Positions 10,272-20,663 of a stretch of 64,000 nt of DNA are shown in pieces. The stretch spans positions 1 to 64,000 of the forward strand of contig JACGCK010000223.1 of NCBI GenBank assembly GCA_014925825.1, given 5' to 3'. Within the stretch, counting starts at the first letter, position 1; each line of letters starts with the position of its first letter. The translations under genes were made by a program, and so were the position numbers. The notes beneath the pieces are model-generated. The model saw only the letters and a list, made by a program, of their open reading frames with translations, was not told the origin of the DNA and searched no databases. The stretch comes from Pholiota molesta (Eukaryota > Basidiomycota > Agaricomycetes > Agaricales > Strophariaceae).

Positions 10272-13200
10272 ATGGCTCACTCACTCAATATTTCTCAGGA
10301 AGAGGATCAAGCTGCTATTGAAGCAGCCAGGTCATTGGGCCGTACTGCAAGCCGTGAAACCCACCAAAATGATCTTCAGGTGTCTCCTCGGCGACGTGCA
10401 CCCAACAGATCGCTTCCTCCCATAAACAACACAATCCTTTCCTTATCAATTCCCCGGCGTAGCGTTTTTGCACAGCAGCCTTCCACGTTCACAAGACCTC
10501 TATTACCAGCAATTTCACTACGGACATCTCCCGTAAACGTCTCATTCTTAACCTCAAATATGTGTCGTGACTGATTCTTTGCTTCAGACACTTATACCAG
10601 CTCCTCGCATAGCCGAAATGGTTGGCGCTACTACTTCCAGTCTTGCTGCTCCTTCACGGACAGTAAGTTCATTTATATATACTTATTTTATTTATATTGT
10701 TGTTAATGGTTTTTAGTCTTCGCAACAGATCTTGGCTACAGATGTAACACGACCACCGGTAACTGCTCCTTCTCGAACGGTATGCCATTTTTTTTTTTTT
10801 GGGTGTCTATATCGAGTATTTAATGTTCTTTTTTAGATTTCCCGACAGATATCTGCTATGCGCATAACACGCCCGCCAGTCGCTGCTCCATCCCACACTT
10901 CCGGAGAAATCCCTACCACACGTGTAACACAACCACCGATAAATGCTCCTTCTCGAACGGTAATCTCAAATTCGCTTTGGTTTTATTTCAAGTGATGTTA
11001 ATGTCTTTTTTATCCCCACAGATATCTGCTGCTCCATTACCCACAGTTCCGATTCCGGCAACTCTACTGCCTCGACGTTCACAACGAATTCCTATTCTGC
11101 ATGCAAGACAGGCCGCTGCAGTTCCTATTCAGCCTGCTCCACAGCCTCGAGGCCGACCAGCCCGACAAATCCGCAATCTATTCGCAGCAGCAAGACAGCC
11201 CTATACAGAACCTATCGAGCTACACGATCTTGGGCGAATGGATATTCTCTGTCCCGAATGTGGTGCTCTTCACTGGAAAGATGAAATCCTTTCAAAAAGC
11301 TCCCTACGTAATCCAAAGTTTGGTATCTGCTGTATGGAAGGCAAGGTGTTTCTTCCGGCGCTTCTCCCACCACCTGAGCCACTTCGGACTTTACTTTCTT
11401 CACAAGAGAGGGAGGCTATTCAATTTAGACAAGACATATGGAAATACAACCGTGCATTTGGTTTTACATCATTGGGAGTCGAAGAAGATTATAACATCAA
11501 TCGCAATAGAAGAGGGCCGCCTGTTTTTCGAATATCCGGAGAACTTCATCATTGGTCAGGTGCACTCGCACCTTCCGAGGGGCAACAGCCGCGGTATTCC
11601 CAGCTGTATATCTACGAACCGCAAGCAGCTTTGGATGCCCGCATGAATCAAAATGCAGGTCTCAATCGTGCTGTCATGGAGCGTCTTCAGACAATGCTTA
11701 ATGAGCATCACGAGTATGTCCCTGTTTATAAGCAAGCATATGAAGTTCTCCAGCATTACGATCCTCAAGATGACGTACAAGTTCGGCTTCGTCTCGAGCC
11801 TAGGCTTGACCAACGCCGTTACAATCTGCCCACTGCTGACGAAGTTGCGGTCATTCTCCCAGGCACTGGCTCTCAAGAACCAAGAGATATTATATTGCGT
11901 CAGCGCGATGGACCCTTACAGCGTATCAGTGAATTACATACGGCCTATATTCCTCTCCAATATCCCTTACTATTTCCTCGGGGAGAGAATCAATGGCATC
12001 CTGGGCTCCATCTTCGTTCAGTTGAAGAACAAAATCGGAGAAGAAATCAGGCTGCTGAAGAGGGTGCAGAGGACGACGGGGACGAGGATGGCCGCCGTCT
12101 GACACTTTTACGGTATGCTGCATATCGCATGCAGTATCGTCCAAACGAATTCAATATTCTTCTTCGTGGTGGGCGTTTATTCACGCGGTTCGTTGTCGAT
12201 ATGTACGCGGCTGTAGACCAACAGCGACTTCGTTGGTATGAGCTCAACCAATCCACTATTCGAGCTGCAAGGTTCAACAATCTTGACGATGCCAATCTGA
12301 ACGATCCTGATAACCTGGATCTCAATGAGATTGGTCAGCGTGTTTTCCTTCCTTCCTCTTATATCGGCGGACCACGGAATATGGGCCAGAGGTTCCAGGA
12401 CTCGATGGCGGTCTCTCGATACTTCCGCAAAGTTGACATTTTTCTTACGATGACGACAAATCCGATGTGGGACGAAATCCAGAGGGAGCTTCTGCCAGGG
12501 CAAACATCATATGATCGCCCTGATCTGGTGGCCCGGGTCTTTCAAATGAAGAAAGACGCACTTATCGACTATATTTACAAGAAGGGCATATTTGGAACAA
12601 CAGTCGCCTATATCTACACTATCGAATTCCAAAAGCGTGGCCTACCACATGTTCATCTTCTTATTTTTCTTGATGAGGGTTACAAACTTTTGACGCCTGA
12701 AGCAATTGACTCTTGCATTATGGCCCGCTGGCCTAATCGCGAAACGCAGCCACACCTCTTTGAGATTGTCAAGCGTTGCATGGTCCATGGCCCTTGTGAT
12801 AACCGTTGTCTGGTCAATGGAAAATGCTCCAAGGGGTTTCCAAAGGATTTTACAGAATTCACGACTATGGATCGCAACGGCTATCCACGATATTTACGAC
12901 CCAATGATGGGTTAAAGGTTGATGTAAATGGTCGTCAATGCGACAACCGTGATATTGTTCCTTTCTCCCCTCTGCTTTGTGCTATGTTCAACTGCCATAT
13001 CAACGTTGAATGTGCTGTGAGCATTGCTTCCATCAAATATCTGTTCAAATATGTCTACAAGGGCCCAGATCGTGGTGCTCTTGAATTGGAGCAGAAGAAT
13101 GAGATCAAGCGCTTTGTCGATGGTCGCTATATCTCAGGAACAGACGCTGCCTGGAGGCTATACAGGTTCGAGACTCACAAACAGGTACCGAATGTTGTTC

Positions 13201-15448
13201 GTTTACAGATTCATCTCCCGGGGCAGCATATGATTACTTTCAACCCTGATGCTAACCTTCAGGACATACTCGCAAGAGGAGCTGCTGCACAAACAACATT
13301 AACAGCATATTTTGCTGCTAACGGGAATCATGGCGCCCTCGGACAAGAGGCAAGGAAGTATACGTATCAGGAATTTCCCCAGCACTTTGTTTTCAACAAA
13401 ACGACAAAAAAATGGACTATTCGCTCTCAGGGTTTTGCGCTTGGCCGCATGTACTTTATCAAACCCACTGCTGGCGAGCTTTTTTATCTTCGTACACTGC
13501 TCACAGTCGTAAAAGGTGCGACTTTCTTTTTCTTTGTCTTTGTACCCTGCTCACAGTTGTAAAAGGTGCAACTTCCTTTGAAAATCTTCGACGAGTTCCA
13601 GGCGAAGAACACCCTCTGCCAACATTTTACGCTGCTTGCATAGCACGTGGACTTCTTGAGGACGATGGTGAATGGAGGATTTGTCTCACGGAGGCATCTG
13701 AAATGCATACAGGAACACGCCTTCGTTATCTTTTCGTAACATTGCTTCTATTCGGTGAACCTGCCCGTCCAGATCTTCTGTGGAACGAATTTAAGCTTAA
13801 AGTCTGTGATGATCTCGAATATCGGCTTCGCGCAATGGGAATCCAAAATCCTTCTGAAGAATCGGTTTGTGATTATGGCCTCTTTTTGCTTGATAAACTT
13901 CTCCAAGACAGCGGTCACTCTCTTGCCGACTTTCCATCCATGCCTAAATCTGTGGAAAATTGGCAAGCATTTACGGTCAATGCTCTGATCGCTGAACAGC
14001 TCAATTATAACCGTGACGAGGAACGTGCAGACTTTGAACTTCGGATTGGACAGCTTAATAACGTCCAGAAGGTGGCGTACAACAGCATCATTTCTTCAAT
14101 CGAGGCCAAGGATGGCAAGCTCTTTTTTCTCAGTGGATCAGGCGGAACAGGGAAAACCTTTCTCTACAACACAATCTGCGCCAAACTCCGAAGCGAAGGG
14201 CAAATAGTGCTTTGCGTTTCTTCATCTGGAATCTCTGCTCTTCTGATTCGTGGAGGAAGAACTGCGCATTCGATGTTCAAGATTCCTATTGATGGTCTAG
14301 ATGAACGCTCTGTCTGTGCAATTCCCAAAAACTCAACAAGAGCTGAGCTTATGAGAGCGGCAAGTGTCATCATTTGGGACGAAGTGGGCGCTCAACATCG
14401 CCATGCTGTTGAGGCTGTTGATCGCACCCTTCGAGACCTTTTAGGAGTTGATCGCCCCTTTGGTGGTCGTGTTGTCCTTCTTGGAGGTGATTTCTTGCAG
14501 ACATTACCAGTTGTACCAAGAGGATCCCGAGAGGATATTGTCGACTCCACTGTTCAGCGAGCTGTTCTTTGGGATCATGTTCATATTCTGCGATTGGTTG
14601 AGAACATGAGGCTCAACCGGGCAAATGCCGATGCTCAGCAGTTCGCTCAGTGGCTTCTCGATATTGGACATGGCCGAAATATTGATGCTGACTCTCAGGT
14701 CCAATTAGATCCTTCGATATGTGTTCAGGACAAGACACAACTAATTGATTCAATCTATCCAGGTGTTGAAAGCGATCCTGTTCCACCACCTGAGTATTTC
14801 ACCAATCGAATGATTTTAGCCCCTCGAAATACAGATGTTGCCAATCTCAACGAGGAAATCCTCCGCAGAATGGCTGGGGAAGCATATCAGTATTTCAGTG
14901 CGGACGAGCTTATACGTGAAGCAGGTGCAGACCCTGCTAATGACGACCCGATCCCAGTCGAGTTTCTTCGATCACTCATCGCCTCAAGCCTACCACCTGG
15001 CGAGTTGAATATAAAGGTCGGCTGTCCAGTTATCTTGCTTCGCAATCTTTGTCCTTCCCGAGGTCTATGCAATGGAACCCGTATGGTCATTACACGTGTG
15101 CGAGGTCGAGTCTTGGAGGCCAAGCTGCTTGGAGGTGAACATGATGGCGAAACAGTCATGATACCACGAATTAGTATTTTGCCAACAAATCTTACTGAAG
15201 TTTCCTTCAGATTTAAACGGCGTCAATTTCCTGTGAGGCTTGCATTTGCCCTCAGCATCAATAAGGCCCAGGGACAATCTGTGCGTTATGTGGGTATTAA
15301 TCTATCTATTCCAGTTTTTGCCCATGGCCAGCTTTATGTCGCCCTTTCTCGCGCAACTGCCAAACAGAATGTAAAGATTCTTCTTCCTGAAAATACTGCT
15401 GATACCTGTATGACACATAATGTAGTATATACCGAAGTTTTAATCTAA
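10272..15448 (+). pseudogene. Helitron Rep-helicase gene, interrupted by a 50-bp duplication
   Basis: Exons 10272-10532, 10588-10662, 10717-10779, 10837-10959 and 11022 onward are joined by four phase-0 introns of 54-62 nt. The head is Pro/Arg-rich, with repeated exon ends of the APSRT type. The Rep part holds FLTMTTNPMW, the HUH motif GLPHVHLLIFL (about 12640-12665) and the tyrosine motif YLFKYVYKG. The helicase part holds Walker A GSGGTGKT (about 14134-14160), IIWDEVGA (Walker B), LGGDFLQTLPVV and, near the C-terminus, ALSINKAQGQS and GQLYVALSRAT, typical of Pif1/Helitron helicases. The Rep frame stops at 13562, and the helicase continues to 15448 in another frame. The break is a tandem 50-bp duplication at 13481-13580. 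Splicing across it does not restore frame. The catalytic motifs themselves look intact. Confidence 0.9.
13481..13580 (+). repeat. 50-bp tandem duplication inside the Helitron Rep-helicase
   Basis: Copies 13481-13530 and 13531-13580 match at 42 of 50 positions. Each contains CTGCTCACAG followed by GTAAAAGGTGC. Fifty is not a multiple of 3, so the second copy throws the frame. The first copy reads LRTLLTVVKGAT and then runs into a stop. The second reads LCTLLTVVKGATSFENLRRV and leads into the helicase. Confidence 0.85.
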
Positions 15449-15576
15449 ATACAATTTTGAATTTTTGACTCTAAGAGCGAATTGGAATACAACTGATCGT
15501 AATATAGGTGATCGAACAAAATCACAGGACGTACAATGTCAGCCCTCTTTATCCTCTTTTTATCCATAACCACATT

Positions 15577-16695
15577 ATGTCTTCAACCTCTGAAGCTACA
15601 GGTGTCGCCTATCTGACCACAATTGCTGCATTGGCATATCCCCGCTCTGCTGGATCTACCACCAAGTCAAAGCAACTCGAACTTGATGCTGAATTATACA
15701 TAGGGTCCGAGAAAAGTGCAACACTCTATGGGGCTCTACGGCTCTTCAACAACGATGGGATTCAATTTGATGAGGATCGCCCAGGACTTTACAGCATTGT
15801 CGCTAATGTATGGCTACTTTCTAATATTGTTTCCTCTCTGGCCACTAATTCATCTTCTGTAGTTTGCGAAAGCAGAGTCAGCCACCATCAAAGCAGGAGG
15901 AAATGAGATTGACGAATATATGTTCATAGGCGATATACAAGAGGTACAGTCACTATTATCATCTACTTTATCTTTCCGAGTCTTGCTAAATCTTACAGAT
16001 CACTTATCTTGGCCCAGCGCCTGTTGCACCCGAGCCTCCTAATCCCGATCACTCGGATCTCAGTTATGTCGTATCCTCACCTCCTCCGGCTCCCACTGTT
16101 GACTTGGCTATCAACTATGAGAAACCACCATTTGTGGTTGTTGGAGGAGTTGCTCTCAATTGCAATGAAATCGCCAAAACCTTTGATCTTGATATTCCTG
16201 TTTACCTATCTGTCATCAGGGAGAATACATCCGTCAAGCCGGTTGCTCCAATCCACTGTGTCTTCAGTAATTCTCCAAAATGGTCGAAGCACAAGCCTAT
16301 GCCATTCACCCGTCGATATACCGTCGTAAGTGGAAGGATCATTGATATTATCTTCAAAACATCAAGCGAGGGAAAGAAGACAATGGGTCGCTTTATTGTT
16401 GCAATCAATGACATCTCTTTCATGGGATCTCAAACTCAACCGAATTCGTCGATGGCCAATACTTTGGATTGTAAGCTTCAATTTTATTTCTCTTATCGTA
16501 ATTTGAACTATCATAATCATTACAGCCCCCGGTGGATCATCTACCAAGTCTTTGATGAAAAAGAATAGCAGTTTATTCAATGGACGCTCTCGCAAGAGTC
16601 TGGCTACTGCTCCAGTTGCTTCATCATCTTCTACTCCTGTTGCTTCGTCATCTTCGGAATCTTCTGCACAAAAGCGTCCGCGCACAGATGTTTGA
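15577..16695 (+). CDS. Helitron-carried second gene, OB-fold-like protein
   Basis: Four exons, 15577-15807, 15863-15943, 15999-16470 and 16526-16695, separated by three introns of exactly 55 nt with clean GT-AG ends, give 317 aa with all junctions in frame. Exon 3 holds most of the folded protein: VVVGGVALNCNEIAKTFDL, then FTRRYTVVSGRIIDIIF and GRFIVAINDISFMG. This alternation of short beta-like strands (V.G.I....RF.V...DI.F) resembles an OB fold such as the ssDNA-binding domains of RPA, but no zinc ribbon or diagnostic motif settles it. The C-terminus is Ser-rich and ends in a basic KRPRTDV, a possible nuclear signal. It lies between the helicase gene and the Helitron 3' hairpin, in the same orientation. 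A role in binding single-stranded DNA during transposition is an inference. It could also be a captured host gene. Confidence 0.7.
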
Positions 16696-16968
16696 TTGGG
16701 TGGGCAAGTTTGTTGCCTTTCCATTTTTGCCATACACATATACGAGCCTCTCGCTGCCTCTCGATCTCTTTAGCTCCTTCCCATACTATATCATTATATC
16801 ATATTTCATTTGGAGACTGCATCAATCATTTTTGTATAAACATCCTATTTTAAATCTATATTATATTTTACTACCAGGGTTGTTGCATGAAAGGCAGTTA
16901 TCGTCGACTTCAGGAACTCCGTGTACAACATCATGTTGTTGGTTAATCTAATGTACAATGACCTGATC

Positions 16969-16996
16969 CCCGTGCGAAGCACGGGTAAACCTCTAG
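16969..16996 (+). other. Helitron 3' terminus (hairpin + CTAG)
   Basis: CCCGTGC-GAA-GCACGGG forms a 7-bp hairpin (16969-16985), followed by TAAACCTCTAG ending at 16996 with T at 16997. A GC hairpin about 11 nt before a terminal CTRR and insertion next to T are the defining marks of Helitron 3' ends. Confidence 0.9.
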
Positions 16997-17273
16997 TGGA
17001 GATAAGATTAGAATGCTTGTGATGCTGGCTTTGCAACTCGAAATAAATTGTTTCTTGACAAAACAGAATAAAGGGTCATATTACTGGCGCTTACTGCTGT
17101 AAATAGACTTTATACTGCCAATTTGGATTAATTTCGGCGCTGAAATGAGTTGGAAACGATAGTTGTCGTTGTGTGCCTGAGTAGAGCAATTTCAATGTCC
17201 GACATCAAGTATTCCCACGACTACATTTCACAGTAATTGAACTCCAGCGGATGATTCGACTCCAACGACGACG

Positions 17274-18698
17274 ATGGCCACCATCCACCCCTCCCGCATG
17301 GGCCTGATCCCGCAAGAAATGCGGCCCCCACTGCCCTCCGACAGGCACCGCGGACGCTCGCCATCACCGAGGCGCTCAAGACGCAGCCCCTCGCCTCGCC
17401 GCAGCCGGAGTAGAGACCACGCACGAGGCAGAGACGGCGGCAGCAGACGCGAGGACGGGTACGACAGCAGGGAGCGCGGGCGGGACTCGTATCGGCCTGC
17501 GGAACCGCGACGGCCCAGCCCGAAGTATGAGGACTACCGACGCGCGCCGCCGCCGCCGCCTCCGCAGGTGGGAGGAGAGCCATCGGCGCCTTGGAGGCAG
17601 CAGGAGAACATGTACCCCGGGAGACGAGAGCATGGTGGCCCGCCACATGGTATTGCGAATACCGGGTTTTTAGAGAGGTACGTTATTGATCGACTGAAGG
17701 TCGACATTTCTGATGCACTTGTGTAGCCGTCGTGCGCAACGAGAAGCACAAACTGTATATGTGTGGCCGCCTTCTCCAAAGGCTCCAGCCAGAGAATTGT
17801 ATGTAACTTCCAACTATGGTTCTCTACCATGCTAACTCGCATCTATAGATCTCCCAAGGGCAAAAAGTCGAGCAAGAAATCCAAAAGACACAGATCACCT
17901 TCTCCAAGCGACACCGACTCCTCTGAAGAAGAAAGACGGCGCGAGAAGAAAGAACGTAAACGGGCTCGCAGACACGAGAAGGAGGAAAAGAAAGAGAAGA
18001 AACGCCACCGCCACAAATCGCGGCACAGCGACGACGAAGACGAGGACAGCGACGACGACCACAGACGCCACCGCCACCGCAGCAAGCGCCCGCGCAGCCG
18101 CCCGCGCAGCAAGAGCAAGAGCGCCCGCCCCAAGTCCCGCAGCCGGAGCCGCACCCCCATCATCCGCATGGAGGAAGACCGAGAACGCGCACCGAAGCGC
18201 CCCCGCTCCCCCTCTCTCTCCTCCGAGGCCCCGTCCCGCCAAGTCTCCGTCGGCGCGCCGCCCTCCTCCCGGGCGCCCGGCGACTCGGACTCGGACGAGG
18301 AAGTCGGGCCCAAGCCGCTCCACAAGAAAGGCGGCGCGAAGAAGGTCGACGAGCGCGCGTACGGCGGCGCGCTGCTCCGCGGCGAGGGCAGCGCCATGGC
18401 GGCGTTCCTGCAGGACGGCACGGAGTCGCGCATCCCGCGCCGTGGTGAGATCGGCCTGACCTCGGACGAGATCGCCAAGTACGAGGATGTGGGGTACGTG
18501 ATGAGCGGCAGCAGGCATCGGAGGATGAATGCGGTGCGGATGCGGAAGGAGAACCAGGTTATCAGTGCGGAGGAGAAGCGGGGTATTTTGAAGCTGCAGA
18601 GGGAGGAGCGGGAGAGGAAGGAGGCGATTTTGAGGGATGAGTTTAGTCAGCTGGTGGATGAACGGCTTAAGGGCACGGGGGCAGGACCGACGAGTTAG
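17274..18698 (+). CDS. NKAP: NKAP family nuclear RNA-processing protein
   Basis: Exons 17274-17677, 17727-17798 and 17849-18698, with introns of 49 and 50 nt, give 441 aa. The N-terminus is RS/RD-rich (SPSPRRSRRSPSPRRS) and the middle is a Lys/Arg/Glu/Asp and Ser-rich disordered stretch. The conserved C-terminal SynMuv/NKAP domain is unmistakable: YGGALLRGEGSAMAAFLQ, RIPRRGEIGLTSDEIAKYE, GYVMSGSRHRRMNAVRMRKE. Exon 1 splices to RRAQREAQTVYVWPPSPKAP, the short conserved block seen upstream in the family. NKAP proteins are nuclear, associate with the spliceosome and also act in transcriptional repression. The antisense frames across this gene are artefacts of its GC-rich repetitive code. Confidence 0.93.
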
Positions 18699-19350
18699 TG
18701 GCTATCTATGACTTTCTCAGTTCTCTTCCTTCTCATCGAAAATCTCTTTACAATTCCGAGTCTTAACATGTAAATCCTTTGAACTCTTTTCCTCGATTAT
18801 TTCCCCTTCGTGGAGCTTTTTAGAGACTGAATTGCATTTTAAAAGCATGTTCCTATCGCTGCGAATGATAAACCCACGTTTGTCGATAGCATCGTCATTG
18901 AGCCCAGTCCGGACAGTTTTCCAAATAGTTCGATGGATGTTGTTGAGAACTTTTGGCTAGTTTACGCGCGTGATAATCTTACGCGCTATATTCCATTCTA
19001 TAAATAGGTGCTTTTAGCGCCAAAAGATAGCCTGAGTAAATAGCACTTGAGCACGATCCTACTTGTCAAAGCTACTTTTAAATTCCGAAGCTCCTCTGTT
19101 AACAGGTACATTCAAGTGATGGTTTTTCTCTCTAATCTTGCGCTGGTTGGGCGAGGTGTTTTGTTAAAATTTGAGCTGTCTACCCACCAGGCAACTACCA
19201 GGTGCGTGGGACCTTTTCGGGAGGCTGTGTGACATGTTGTGGCATACATGTTTCCAACGGACTCATGCCAAAGAAAGTTGCCCTCGTGAACCTCGTTTAT
19301 CATATCCACACAGTCCTACAACACCTCTTCCTATCTTTTCTGGGTCCCTA
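18699..19350. other. Intergenic region
   Basis: 3' UTR of the NKAP gene followed by AT-richer sequence. No supported gene, RNA or repeat was found. Confidence 0.5.
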
Positions 19351-20645
19351 ATGCACGAATTCCCGCCACGTCAACTTGGGCGCAGCCTCACTCCAGAGGT
19401 ACCTAACCGATGGCATCCGAAGATCACACCATATCGCCTCATGATCATTTCTCTTGGAATTGGATTGGGCACTGCGAAGGCCTGGGCGACATCGAGAGGC
19501 GAGACCATCGCTCCAATCACATTAGAATGGATTTCTGGGGTGGTTATATCAATAAGGTGCATAGATGGCTTTCCCCCATTGGCTGCTCATTCACGCTTCT
19601 GTGATCCAGCTTATTTGTGTTGAGTTGGTACGAAGATCCAAAGACTTCCACTCCAATATCACCCTCTTTTCGTACGATTGTCTAGACATATTCTGGCGAA
19701 TTTTATCCATTCCAAAACCTGTTTATCAATCTGAAGAGCGTACTCACATCCAACATTATCCCTCCATTACTGGGTATCGCCTATTGGTCTCCGCGACTGT
19801 GATCGTCTTTGGGGTTATGAAGATGATATTCTCGTATATGGGCCAGAATACAGCCGTCAACGCAGTCGATTGGGTATTTGCGGTGATTATCAGTACGAGG
19901 CGAGTCAACATATCTTTGCTCTTCCACCTTCATTTACGCGTTGTATAAATCAGTCTATATTTGCTGGGTTTATATGAGGACAACAATTGCGGAATTTTGC
20001 CCTTTCTTTTTAGCGCAGACTACTCAGATCCACTTGAAGATATTCTCTACGGCGGTCAGTTGCCTTTTACTTGATAACTAGGTACTAGATGTGTCTAATA
20101 CTAATACGTGATTGACATTCTAGCATCGTTCCTCACTGCCTATATATTGGTTGCTGCAGCATGTGTCTTCTATATCTTTTGGATGAAGCCATCGATAACA
20201 TACATAGATATATACAGCGAGGAGTTATTTGGCCACCCATTTATCGACAACATCTACAACCGTTCCCTTGAACTCTTTCTTTCTTCTTTCGTCTCCGGAG
20301 GAATCTTGCTCCCCATCCCACTCGTTCTATTTCTGCTGTGGAAAGCAGATTGTCTTCTCCTATTCGTCATGGGCTACTTTTTTGTACACAAAGATATTTC
20401 ATCCGTCCTGGGACTCTGCAATGGCTCTTGGTGCGTATCACGTATATTTATTACTTATTATGAGTCGTCATCAATTTAACCTGCATGAGCCATTCAGGTG
20501 TTGAATATGCAAAGGTATTGGGGTATATCGCCATTCATTTGTTAGGAATCACCTATTGCACGATGTGGGGTATAATCTGTTTCGGGTTCGTAGTCAAGAT
20601 TGCTACGGAAAAACGATTTCTTCCTCCTTTTATACTTTGGTGTTA
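19351..20645 (+). pseudogene. Decayed multi-exon membrane-protein gene built of two related units
   Basis: Unit 1 starts at 19351 and reads PYRLMIISLGIGLGTAKAW then ITLEWISGVVISI, then splices (donor 19557, acceptor 19624) to WYEDPKTSTPISPSF. Unit 2 (about 19739-20070) is a diverged repeat: GYRLLVSATVIVFGVMKM, VDWVFAVIIST, then YEDNNCGILPFLFSADYSD. A further exon from about 20126 encodes two strong membrane helices (SFLTAYILVAAACVFYIF; GGILLPIPLVLFLLWKAD), and a last exon to 20645 encodes YIAIHLLGITYCTMWGIICF. The first part of the long exon and the last exon need different frames, so the gene looks broken or my model lacks an exon. It belongs to a type of multi-pass hypothetical protein I associate with Agaricomycetes. 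Its function is unknown. A weak copy of its C-terminal helices lies near 25600-25700. Confidence 0.4.
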
Positions 20646-20663
20646 ATTATGATGATACTTAGT

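Larger units (their letters stand above)
10272..16996 (+). mobile_element. Helitron (rolling-circle transposon), two genes, 5' end unresolved
   Basis: The element carries a Rep/Pif1-helicase gene (10272-15448), a second spliced gene (15577-16695) and a canonical 3' end. That end is a 7-bp GC hairpin at 16969-16985, 11 nt, then CTAG at 16993-16996 followed by T, as expected for insertion between A and T. Both genes run toward the hairpin end. The coordinate 10272 is the first start codon, not the 5' terminus, which lies further left. Helitrons move by a rolling-circle mechanism using an HUH endonuclease and a SF1B helicase. This copy is probably not autonomous because the Rep/helicase frame is interrupted. 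Confidence 0.85.

Noticed and set aside
13481..13580. The Helitron frame break explained as an intron
   Set aside because: The available GT-AG pairs across the duplication (48 or 51 nt) lead straight into a TAA, and the exact 50-nt unit does not begin with GT.
17843..18518. Antisense frames of over 200 codons across NKAP
   Set aside because: Mirror images of the Lys/Arg/Ser repeats (poly-Leu/Ser/Arg), not a protein.
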